5,251 bases of DNA from Verrucomicrobiales bacterium (lineage in GTDB: Bacteria > Verrucomicrobiota > Verrucomicrobiia > Verrucomicrobiales > DEV007), in assembly GCA_017991025.1 (NCBI GenBank), contig JAGNMT010000310.1, positions 1 to 5,251 on the forward strand. Reading direction: 5' to 3'. Of the stretch, positions 1 through 5,251 are shown piece by piece (within the stretch, counting starts at the first letter, position 1; every line of letters starts with the position of its first letter). The translations under genes were made by a program, and so were the position numbers. Under the pieces are notes generated by a model. It did no database searches, had not been told where the DNA came from, and was given only the letters and a program-made list of their open reading frames with translations.

Positions 1-2086
1 CACCAAGGGCATTCGAGACAATGTCGGGGTTCTTCTCTTTGGCGGCGATATCACGTAACGCGGCAAAGGCACTTCCGGTGTAGAATTTTCCGATGCTAGC
101 GACCACCTCCTGACGCGCTCGCGCATCCTCCTGCGAGACCGCGCCGAGGAGAACCGCAAGTGCTTCGGGAGTGTGGGTTTTGGCGAGGGATTTCGCCGCC
201 TCGATGCGAACTCCGTAGTGAGGGTCGGTTGAGAGGGCCTTTTTGAGGAGGTTGATGCTTTCTGCGTCATTTCTCCCGCCGAGGGTTTTGGCGGCGATGA
301 CACGCCCGATGAGGTCATCGGCATTCACGAGCTGAGCATGGAGCATCGGGTTCGGTGGTGTGAAATCGACACCGGCCAGTACGGTGGTGTCAGGGTCGAG
401 TCGCACGATTTTCGTTCTGGCGGGAAGGTCGAAATAGAAATCCTCGTTCGTCTCGTGAATACGAATGGTGAAATCATGAATGCCTCCCTTTTCATCGATA
501 AAACGAAGGGGAAGGGGAAAATCGAAAAGCAGCACCTGTTCGCCTGTCTTTTGCGTCTGTTGAATCGTCAGCTTCGCCTGTCCCCTCGTCTCATCCCAGG
601 CATAGGCGGCCTTGAGCATCGGCTCGCCGCCGTGGAAGACCCATTGGTCAAAAAACTCGTCCCACGATTGTCCGCTGAGTTCTTCAACCACCGCCATCAG
701 ATCCTGTGTGACGACATTTCCGTTTCGATGGCGCTCGATATAGGTGTTGATGCACCGGCGAAAAAGATCCGGTCCGAGCTGGCCGCGCAACATGTGCAGG
801 ACCCAACCGCCCTTCGGATAGGCGCGGTAGTCGAATTGCTCCATCGGGTCTTTGTAGCCGCGCCAGACGATGGGTTTTTCATCCTGATTTGAGATGACAC
901 CCTGTGCATCGAGATAGAGCTGATAACTCATTTCCGTCGGGCCTGATTTTTGACCGTCGTAGAGATGGGTGTAGTAGGTCGCAAAGCCCTCGTTCAGCCA
1001 GAGATGAGACCAGTCTTTGCAGGTGAGGAGGTCGCCGAACCACTGATGGGCGGCCTCGTGGGCATCGAGCCGGTGAGTGGTGCGGAGGGTTTCTGTTTCG
1101 GGAGAGAAAAGGGTGCTGGTTGTCAGTGTCGTGACGCTGGTATTTTCCATGCCGCCGGCAGTAAAATCGGTCACACAAACGCTGTAGTATTTGGCCCAGG
1201 GGAACTTTACGCCGGTCTCTTTTTCAAAAAAATCGAGGATCGCGGCAGTATCGCGAAACGAATGTTCCGCAACGGCGAACTCGGAGGGAGGCGTGAGAAA
1301 CGCGATGGGCAGCTCGCCGTGTTTGGACTCCAGTTTGTTGAAATACCCGCCGACTACGGAGATGAGATAATTTACATGCTCCTGCTCCTGGCTCCAGTGA
1401 AAGAGGGTATGGTCTCCCTCGTCACCCTGTTTGATGAGCCTTCCGTTCGAGATCACTGTCATGCCTTTGGGGACGCGACAGATCACTTCGCTCGTAAAGC
1501 GCTCGTTGGGGTAGTCGTAACCGGGAAACCAGTGTCGATGATATTCGGGTTCTCCCTGGGTCCAGAAATGATCATCGCCCTTTGGATACCCCATCGCTTC
1601 GGTTCGGTAGAACCACCCGTCGCGCGGCTCTGCCGAGTAGACGATCTTTACCCGGGTTTCCCTGTCGGCAGGAATCGCCTCAGCGAAAGTGATTGTAATC
1701 GCCGTCTTCCCCGCATCCCAGGCTTTTACCGGGACGGAAGCTTCGACCGAGGCTACCCGCAGATCGATCGCGTCGAGTCGTAATTGGGTGAGTGGCCTGG
1801 CGATCGGGGCAAAGGTGAGGGTCGCGGTTCCGGCGAGGCTGCGCTTTTCAAAATCGGGGTGCAAATCAAGCAGGACATGTTTTAGATCGATCTCGCGATC
1901 TCTGGCATACTTGCGACCATTGCCCGCATGATCGGCATCGGGATCGAGCGGGATGCTTCTGATGAGATGATTTTTACAGGCGCAGGCCTCCCATCCACCA
2001 CCAAACTGCCACTCGGACGAGGTCCCGGTCGAGGCTATCAGAAACAAGAGCGCGGAGAGAAAAACGATCAAAGTAGGTCTGGGCAT
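1..2086 (-). CDS. Secreted M1-family zinc aminopeptidase with C-terminal HEAT-like repeats, 3' end outside window
   Basis: The minus-strand frame is open from the ATG at 2086 to the window edge (695 codons visible, C-terminus missing). The family removes N-terminal residues from peptides with one catalytic zinc. Seen in the translation: a short signal peptide (R3, then hydrophobic residues about 6-18); the substrate-recognition motif GGMEN at 311-315 (usually GAMEN); the zinc motif HEAAH at 343-347 followed by QW; the third zinc ligand E366 in LWLNEGFA, 19 residues after H347 as the family requires; and Y423 in AYPKGG as the likely transition-state tyrosine. From about residue 583 the protein becomes Ala/Leu-rich amphipathic helices resembling HEAT repeats, for example around VRIEAAKSLAK. 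All catalytic residues are present, so activity is expected, outside the cytoplasm. The start is not certain: an in-frame ATG at 2107 would add MTRLVWE before the signal peptide, and neither start has a good Shine-Dalgarno. Specificity cannot be read from sequence. It is divergent from the SGNH gene and not part of an operon here. Confidence 0.93.
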   Translation of the reverse strand, partial: MPRPTLIVFLSALLFLIASTGTSSEWQFGGGWEACACKNHLIRSIPLDPDADHAGNGRKYARDREIDLKHVLLDLHPDFEKRSLAGTATLTFAPIARPLTQLRLDAIDLRVASVEASVPVKAWDAGKTAITITFAEAIPADRETRVKIVYSAEPRDGWFYRTEAMGYPKGDDHFWTQGEPEYHRHWFPGYDYPNERFTSEVICRVPKGMTVISNGRLIKQGDEGDHTLFHWSQEQEHVNYLISVVGGYFNKLESKHGELPIAFLTPPSEFAVAEHSFRDTAAILDFFEKETGVKFPWAKYYSVCVTDFTAGGMENTSVTTLTTSTLFSPETETLRTTHRLDAHEAAHQWFGDLLTCKDWSHLWLNEGFATYYTHLYDGQKSGPTEMSYQLYLDAQGVISNQDEKPIVWRGYKDPMEQFDYRAYPKGGWVLHMLRGQLGPDLFRRCINTYIERHRNGNVVTQDLMAVVEELSGQSWDEFFDQWVFHGGEPMLKAAYAWDETRGQAKLTIQQTQKTGEQVLLFDFPLPLRFIDEKGGIHDFTIRIHETNEDFYFDLPARTKIVRLDPDTTVLAGVDFTPPNPMLHAQLVNADDLIGRVIAAKTLGGRNDAESINLLKKALSTDPHYGVRIEAAKSLAKTHTPEALAVLLGAVSQEDARARQEVVASIGKFYTGSAFAALRDIAAKEKNPDIVSNALG

Positions 2087-2116
2087 TTCCCAGACTAGCC
2101 GAGTCATCCCTGCTTC

Positions 2117-2169
2117 GGCAAGGGCGATGACACAGAAACTGCCGGGCCGGCTTGCCTGAGTCGGGCAAT
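2117..2169 (-). promoter_or_regulatory. Possible mutually exclusive hairpins in the aminopeptidase leader
   Basis: Read on the minus strand, the region gives TTGCC (2168-2164), then GGCAAG (2156-2151), then CTTGCC (2122-2117). The middle block can pair with the first (7-nt loop) or with the last (28-nt loop that itself contains the self-complementary GCCGGGCCGGC at 2141-2151). The last arm ends 10 nt before the alternative ATG at 2107. Stems are only 5-6 bp and no U-run follows, so this is a structural possibility and not a demonstrated attenuator. Confidence 0.25.
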
Positions 2170-2261
2170 GAGGGGCACTTTTCCGAACCCAGGGAGGACG
2201 AACCCTCTGTTTGGTCCCGGATCTTCGTGTAGCGGAAACCGGATAAAAACGGGTCGCAGGA

Positions 2262-2278
2262 TTGAGAAATTTTGAGAA
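2262..2278 (+). repeat. Direct repeat TTGAGAA with 10-bp spacing upstream of SGNH gene
   Basis: TTGAGAA occurs at 2262-2268 and again at 2272-2278, one DNA helical turn apart. The second copy overlaps the left arm of the dyad at 2275-2293. Same-face spacing of this kind is typical of regulator binding sites, but no regulator is identified. It lies 78-94 bases before the SGNH start. Confidence 0.35.
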
Positions 2279-2293
2279 TCTGCGCGAGATTCT
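2275..2293. promoter_or_regulatory. Perfect inverted repeat, candidate operator
   Basis: AGAATCT-GCGCG-AGATTCT has perfect 7-bp arms around a 5-nt spacer. It lies 63 bases before the SGNH start codon and about 190 bases before the aminopeptidase start. There is no T-run on either side, which argues against a terminator and leaves an operator or a 5' leader hairpin as options. Which gene it would control cannot be told from the sequence. Confidence 0.4.
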
Positions 2294-2340
2294 GTTGCTT
2301 CCTGATAGGTCTTGATGTCATCTTTGACCACTTAGGAATA

Positions 2341-2345
2341 AGGGA
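2341..2345 (+). promoter_or_regulatory. Weak ribosome binding site of the SGNH gene
   Basis: AGGGA lies 10 nt before the ATG at 2356, at the long end of usual Shine-Dalgarno spacing. It supports this ATG, which also places a complete signal peptide at the N-terminus; the next in-frame ATG (2431, residue 26) would cut the hydrophobic core in half. Confidence 0.45.
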
Positions 2346-2355
2346 ATTTCAATAG

Positions 2356-3825
2356 ATGAATTTGCAGCAACGTTCTTCAGGCTGTCTCCTCGTGACTCGG
2401 GCGAGTTTCACCTATTTGGCAATCATCCTGATGACGGTGGCCGCGCTGCCGAATGTGGGTGCGGCGGGTAATCTTTTCGGCAAGAAATCTGCCGGAGGCG
2501 AGTCCGGTAAGAAGGCTCCTTCCCGGCCACTGTTTTTTTCGAAGAAAAATCCGAAAAACGTACCGACACCTCTGGTCGCGATTCCAGTGCCGTCGGTCAG
2601 GTCAAGTCCGCCAGTTAATGCCAGTTTGTTTGCGGGACCCCTGCCGCAGGTTCAGAAAACCAACCCCGATCAGATCCGTGTTTTTGTTCTGGGCGATTCG
2701 CAAAGCATCACTTCCTTCGGTCCTGAGTTGCAGAAGAAGCTGGCTGAGGCGGGGTATGAGGTGCTTTTTCACGGCGTGAAGAATGGGACTCCCTATTTTT
2801 GGGGGGGCAATTGGCCGTCACCGGTGCTGACCAGGACCTATTCCAGGATTGCCTCTCCCGAAGAAAGCGGGCATTTTGAGGAGGTGGCGATGAAACCGCG
2901 TTCCATAAGAGAGTACGTGGAATCATTTGATCCGGACGTCTTCGTCTTTCAGGCGGGAACCAATTTTGAGGTTGATCTGGCGGTTGATAATCCAACCGAG
3001 ATTTCCAACATGCTTCGAGAATACACTCAGGCCGCTGCAGCCAAAGGGGCGCGAGTGCTCTGGATCGGGCCGCCCGATGCGAGAGACGACGTGAAAACCG
3101 TGGCTTTTCAGGATAAGGCGACCGCCACCTTGCGTGGCGCGCTGGCTGATGTTTCGGAAAAGCAGGGATATGATTGCTTTTTTAACAGCAGGCCGGTGTG
3201 CCCGATCACCAATGATACCGGCGGTGACGGCGAACATCCGACGGAAAAGTGTGGATTGGAGTGGGCCGGGGCTGCCGCTCGCTGGGTTCATGATTCTATT
3301 TCTCTTCTCAATTGCGACGGAAACTTGCGCTCGATTGGGGCACTCCAGCTTTCGCCCCTGCCTAAGTCTTTCACGCAACAGGATTCCGAAGGCGCCGGGT
3401 CTTTAGCTAAAGCTTTTACCGTTGATCTCCAATTGGTTGCCAAATCCAACCCCGGAGATATCAAAACGCTCCCCTACACGGATGCCTTTTCCGTCTATCA
3501 ATACAAGTTGCAAAATGCTGCGGAAGCTCTCCCTAAACTGGCAGATGTCGGATTGACCGTACCGTCTGATATAACTGCCAATGTCCCCGCAGAGCCACCT
3601 ACCATTTACGTGTTGCACTGGGCGGTTCATAACAGTGGATCAGGCCCTCGAGCGACCCATATCGCTTCCCGGAAGGTGGGGGAGACTTTTGCCATGAAGC
3701 TGGTGCCACTCGCGGCTCACCCTCTCGAAAAAGCGCTGGGGACGATGGTCCAATTTAATGACTTTGACGATTTTATGGCACCGGTCTTCCTCGCGACTAA
3801 TTTTCTTGAGGAACGGGCGTATTGA
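2356..3825 (+). CDS. Secreted SGNH/GDSL-type hydrolase with unassigned C-terminal region
   Basis: 489 residues. The N-terminus is a Sec-type signal peptide (basic R6 and R15, hydrophobic 18-31, probable cleavage near A37 in VGAA). A Lys/Ser/Pro-rich linker follows to about residue 103. The SGNH fold begins at RVFVLGDSQS: nucleophile S115 in GDSQS (block I), a probable block II glycine in VKNGTPYFWGG, block III as AGTNF with G201 and N203, and block V as DGEH with D291 and H294 in the family's DxxH arrangement. The full catalytic set is therefore present. Family members are esterases, lipases or carbohydrate/peptidoglycan O-acetyl esterases; the substrate here is unknown. The four cysteines outside the signal peptide (274, 282, 299, 320) all flank block V and could form two disulfides after export. 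Residues from about 320 to 489 match nothing I recognise. The gene stands alone, divergent from the aminopeptidase and convergent with the HNH gene. Fold assignment is confident, biological role is not. Confidence 0.85.
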   Translation: MNLQQRSSGCLLVTRASFTYLAIILMTVAALPNVGAAGNLFGKKSAGGESGKKAPSRPLFFSKKNPKNVPTPLVAIPVPSVRSSPPVNASLFAGPLPQVQKTNPDQIRVFVLGDSQSITSFGPELQKKLAEAGYEVLFHGVKNGTPYFWGGNWPSPVLTRTYSRIASPEESGHFEEVAMKPRSIREYVESFDPDVFVFQAGTNFEVDLAVDNPTEISNMLREYTQAAAAKGARVLWIGPPDARDDVKTVAFQDKATATLRGALADVSEKQGYDCFFNSRPVCPITNDTGGDGEHPTEKCGLEWAGAAARWVHDSISLLNCDGNLRSIGALQLSPLPKSFTQQDSEGAGSLAKAFTVDLQLVAKSNPGDIKTLPYTDAFSVYQYKLQNAAEALPKLADVGLTVPSDITANVPAEPPTIYVLHWAVHNSGSGPRATHIASRKVGETFAMKLVPLAAHPLEKALGTMVQFNDFDDFMAPVFLATNFLEERAY

Positions 3826-3893
3826 TACTGCTGGCCTTGCGGGGAGGTGAGGCGCTTTCGATGGCATAGGGGTTTCGCCGGGATCATAGAAGC
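3826..3893. other. Convergent gap between SGNH and HNH genes
   Basis: The two stop codons face each other across 68 bases. I looked for a bidirectional terminator and found only 4-bp pairings (such as ATAG/CTAT, overlapping the HNH stop, or GGCG/CGCC) with no T-run, so there is no convincing intrinsic terminator. Termination may be Rho-dependent or transcripts may overlap. Confidence 0.5.
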
Positions 3894-4472
3894 CTATTTC
3901 AAAAACGGCTCCCAGTCTGGAATCCCATGAACGTTTTTCAGGAGCATCGTCACTGGTAGCTCGGGCGGTTCGCAGGGTTGCCTGCGCAAGATCAGACCCG
4001 CTTCTTCGGGGGTGCGATTCGCTTTGCGATTGTTCACATCGCGGGCGGAAAGGACGCAGTTTTCCCAACTGGTCGTGCCGCCCCGGGAGCGAGGTACGAC
4101 GTGGTCGATATTCCCTTCGCCGGGGCGTAACTCGCGTCCCGTATACTGGCAGCGGCCTCCGTCACGCGCCCAGAGATTTTGAGCGTTGAACTTCGGCCGT
4201 TTCATCGGTACTCGTGAAAAGCGGGAGAGCACCACCACCGTGGGGACACGAATCGTCCCGTGTGCCGTACCGATGCTGAGATCGTTTTCACGAACCGGCA
4301 GGTATTTCCAATCCTCCCACTTCGTGGGGATCATCCATTCACTGCCTTTGACATCCAGCGCGGTGGCGGAATCGGTCGCCATTTGGCAAAAAATATCGGC
4401 GGGCGATTTCACATTGATCGCCTGCCAGTTCCGGTTAAGAACAAGAACGATATTCTGGTAAAGGAAGCTCAT
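3894..4472 (-). CDS. Stand-alone HNH endonuclease-family protein
   Basis: 192 residues from the ATG at 4472. The N-terminal half begins MSFLYQNIVLVLNRNWQAIN, an opening I recognise from short bacterial HNH proteins. The HNH nuclease core follows: C108 in CQYTG, D123-H124 in NIDHVVPRSRGG, N138 in SWENC, and N147/N148 with K150 in DVNNRK. The last histidine of the name is replaced by Asn, which is common in the superfamily. Only C108 and C139 occur in the core, so the paired CxxC zinc knuckles of many HNH proteins are missing. The family cuts or nicks DNA with a metal bound at the ββα fold; the cellular role of this subgroup is unknown to me, and no intron, toxin or restriction partner is adjacent. 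The frame stays open upstream to 4718. An ATG at 4637 (247 residues) has a better ribosome site but overlaps the fumC start; I prefer 4472 because it fits the family's usual N-terminus and leaves room for promoters. Confidence 0.9.
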   Translation of the reverse strand: MSFLYQNIVLVLNRNWQAINVKSPADIFCQMATDSATALDVKGSEWMIPTKWEDWKYLPVRENDLSIGTAHGTIRVPTVVVLSRFSRVPMKRPKFNAQNLWARDGGRCQYTGRELRPGEGNIDHVVPRSRGGTTSWENCVLSARDVNNRKANRTPEEAGLILRRQPCEPPELPVTMLLKNVHGIPDWEPFLK

Positions 4473-4505
4473 CGCAATCGGAAGTGTGACGGAAACTCCG
4501 TATGG

Positions 4506-4529
4506 TTGAAAGAAACGTTTTTGAAAGAA
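4506..4529. repeat. Perfect 9-bp direct repeat around palindrome AAACGTTT
   Basis: TTGAAAGAA occurs at 4506-4514 and 4521-4529, a 15-bp period. The palindrome AAACGTTT at 4513-4520 sits between them, sharing two bases with the first copy. It lies 34-57 bases upstream of the HNH start at 4472 and about 107-130 bases upstream of fumC, a sensible place for a regulator site acting on either gene. No regulator is identified. Confidence 0.4.
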
Positions 4530-4623
4530 TGCAGGTGCCCGGCCTGCGGGGCAGGTTTGTGAATTCAGACGGGGTGTCCCGAAAATGGACAAGACTTCGC
4601 TTTCCCGAAGCGGAAGAACTTTG

Positions 4624-4629
4624 TAGACT
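4624..4629 (+). promoter_or_regulatory. Possible -10 element for a leaderless fumC transcript
   Basis: TAGACT ends 6 bases before the fumC ATG. A -10 box at that distance would start transcription at or next to the ATG, giving a leaderless mRNA, and this would fit the absence of a Shine-Dalgarno site. The same TAG is also the in-frame stop that rules out a longer fumC N-terminus. No -35 element is apparent, so the call is tentative. Confidence 0.25.
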
Positions 4630-4635
4630 GCCTGC

Positions 4636-5251
4636 ATGGAAAACTCCTGCAAACGAATCGAACGCGACACGATGGGTGAGATGGAAGTCCCTGAAGACGC
4701 TCTCTGGGGGGCGAGCACCCAGCGGGCTGTCTTAAACTTTCCCGTTTCCGGAGAGGTGCTCGATCCTGCGCTGATTCATGCCTACGGCCTCATCAAATGG
4801 GCGGCGGCTCGGGCCAACGGAGCATTGGGCGTCATCCCAACCGATCTCGCCATGCTCATCGGGGAAGCCTCGCGGGAAGTGTTCGAAGGACAGCATGACC
4901 GCCATTTTGTGGTCGATGTCTTCCAGACCGGATCGGGCACGAGTACCAACATGAATGTCAATGAGGTCATCGCGAACCGGTGCTCGCTCCTCGCCGGGCA
5001 GGCGCTCGGTTCCAAACACCCCGTTCATCCGAACGATCATGTCAATCAAAGCCAGTCCTCGAACGACACTTTTCCCACAGCGATGCATGTGGCGGCGGCG
5101 CTGGCGTTGAAAGATAACCTGATCTCGGCATTGGAAAAAACCCGGGACAGTCTTTCCGCGAAGGCCGTCGCTTTTCACGAGGTCTTGAAGATTGGACGCA
5201 CCCATCTCATGGACGCGACGCCGGTCCGGCTGGGGCAGGAGTTCGGGGGCT
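4636..5251 (+). CDS. fumC: Class II fumarase (fumarate hydratase), N-terminal part
   Basis: 205 complete codons are visible, a little under half of a protein that usually has about 465 residues; the gene runs out of the window. It interconverts fumarate and L-malate in the cytoplasmic TCA cycle, as an iron-independent homotetramer. The N-terminus MENSCKRIERDTMGEMEVP followed by LWGASTQRAV is typical. Active-site blocks seen: TGSGTSTNMNVNEV with S100 and T102, QSSNDTFPTAMH with S141-S142-N143, and GRTHLMDATPVRLGQ with H190, equivalent to the general-base histidine 188 of E. coli FumC. The sequence GRTHLMDA favours fumarase over aspartase, which typically has GRTQLQDA. The signature GSSxMPxKxN lies beyond the window. 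An in-frame TAG at 4624 fixes ATG 4636 as the first possible start; internal ATGs at 4672 and 4681 would remove expected N-terminal residues. No Shine-Dalgarno precedes it. Confidence 0.96.
   Translation, partial: MENSCKRIERDTMGEMEVPEDALWGASTQRAVLNFPVSGEVLDPALIHAYGLIKWAAARANGALGVIPTDLAMLIGEASREVFEGQHDRHFVVDVFQTGSGTSTNMNVNEVIANRCSLLAGQALGSKHPVHPNDHVNQSQSSNDTFPTAMHVAAALALKDNLISALEKTRDSLSAKAVAFHEVLKIGRTHLMDATPVRLGQEFGG
4644..4648 (-). promoter_or_regulatory. Good Shine-Dalgarno for the alternative HNH start at 4637
   Basis: On the minus strand the sequence reads GCAGGAGTTTTCCATG: AGGAG with a 6-nt gap to an ATG at 4637-4635, in frame with the HNH gene. It is the best-looking ribosome site in the window, but it lies entirely within the first codons of fumC on the other strand, so it may be chance. 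If used, it adds 55 residues to the HNH protein. Confidence 0.3.

Larger units (their letters stand above)
2087..2355. other. Divergent intergenic region between aminopeptidase and SGNH hydrolase genes
   Basis: These 269 bases separate two divergent starts and should carry both promoters. I could not find a convincing -35/-10 pair for either direction. The region does contain a 19-bp dyad (2275-2293), a direct repeat of TTGAGAA (2262-2268 and 2272-2278) and GC-rich potential hairpins (2117-2169), listed separately. Open frames on the minus strand here (for example a GTG-initiated 75-codon frame ending in an ATGA overlap with the alternative aminopeptidase start at 2107) have no ribosome site and no recognisable protein, so I do not call them genes. 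Confidence 0.6.
4473..4635. other. Divergent spacer between HNH and fumC genes
   Basis: 163 bases if the HNH protein starts at 4472. It should hold both promoters and contains a 9-bp direct repeat (4506-4529). It also has a GCAGG/CCTGC stem (4531-4535 with 4543-4547) and a roughly 7-bp stem with a 5-nt loop (4596-4602 with 4608-4614, one G-U pair) about 21 bases before fumC. No good -35/-10 pair was found. If the HNH gene really starts at 4637, this spacer does not exist and the stretch encodes 55 extra residues. Confidence 0.5.

Noticed and set aside
338..1931. Plus-strand open frames at 338-892, 950-1783 and 1689-1931
   Set aside because: They lie opposite the M1 aminopeptidase gene, whose minus-strand translation carries all family motifs without interruption. 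They are antisense shadows.
2104..2331. Minus-strand 75-codon GTG-initiated frame whose TGA overlaps an alternative aminopeptidase ATG at 2107 (ATGA)
   Set aside because: The overlap looks like translational coupling, but there is no ribosome site at the GTG, no recognisable protein, and other minus-strand frames are equally open here. It covers most of the spacer that must hold two promoters.
2923..3378. Minus-strand frame of 151 codons inside the SGNH gene
   Set aside because: It lies antisense to the SGNH block III and block V region, which is clearly coding on the plus strand, and its product has no recognisable features.
3826..3893. A bidirectional intrinsic terminator between the convergent genes
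   Set aside because: Only 4-bp pairings such as GGCG/CGCC with long loops were found, and no T-run follows them in either direction.
3894..4472. HNH gene as part of a group II intron, homing element or restriction system
   Set aside because: There is no reverse transcriptase, methyltransferase, intron structure or interrupted host gene nearby, and both neighbouring genes are intact as far as visible.
4732..5205. Minus-strand frame of 157 codons inside fumC
   Set aside because: The plus strand encodes unmistakable fumarase active-site blocks across the same bases; the reverse frame is a shadow.
1..5251. A multi-gene novel system, such as defence, secretion or biosynthesis
   Set aside because: The four genes alternate in direction and have unrelated predicted roles, so there is no operon or functional link in the window to support one.

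Overview
This window is bacterial chromosomal DNA of moderately high GC. It holds four protein genes in alternating orientation (left, right, left, right), so no two form an operon. The mix is a secreted M1 aminopeptidase with a HEAT-like tail, a secreted SGNH hydrolase, a short stand-alone HNH protein beginning near VLVLNRNWQAIN, and a class II fumarase. Together with Sec-type signal peptides and weak Shine-Dalgarno sites, this suggests the Planctomycetota-Verrucomicrobiota group, with Verrucomicrobiota the best guess. That placement rests on the look of the proteins and not on any marker gene. No RNA gene, insertion sequence, CRISPR array or phage gene was seen.

Positions 1-2086, minus strand: the first 695 residues of a secreted M1 zinc aminopeptidase. 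The catalytic domain is complete and the gene leaves the window inside a C-terminal helical-repeat domain. Positions 2087-2355: a divergent intergenic region of 269 bases with a 19-bp dyad, a 10-bp-spaced direct repeat and possible alternative hairpins in the aminopeptidase leader. Positions 2356-3825, plus strand: a secreted SGNH/GDSL-type hydrolase with an intact Ser-Asp-His set and an unassigned C-terminal region of about 170 residues. Positions 3826-3893: a short convergent gap without a convincing terminator. Positions 3894-4472, minus strand: a compact HNH endonuclease-family protein. Positions 4473-4635: a second divergent spacer holding a perfect 9-bp direct repeat around the palindrome AAACGTTT. 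Positions 4636-5251, plus strand: the N-terminal 205 residues of class II fumarase (fumC).

Functionally, two products are predicted to be exported: a peptidase that would trim peptides outside the cytoplasm and an esterase-like hydrolase of unknown substrate. The other two are predicted to be cytoplasmic: the TCA-cycle fumarase and a nuclease-like protein. Nothing in the layout ties the four into one pathway, and I see no convincing new multi-gene system. The points most worth a second look are the SGNH protein with its cysteine-flanked catalytic block and unknown tail, the two similar direct-repeat motifs in the two divergent spacers, and the unresolved HNH start, one candidate for which shares a CATG with the fumC start.
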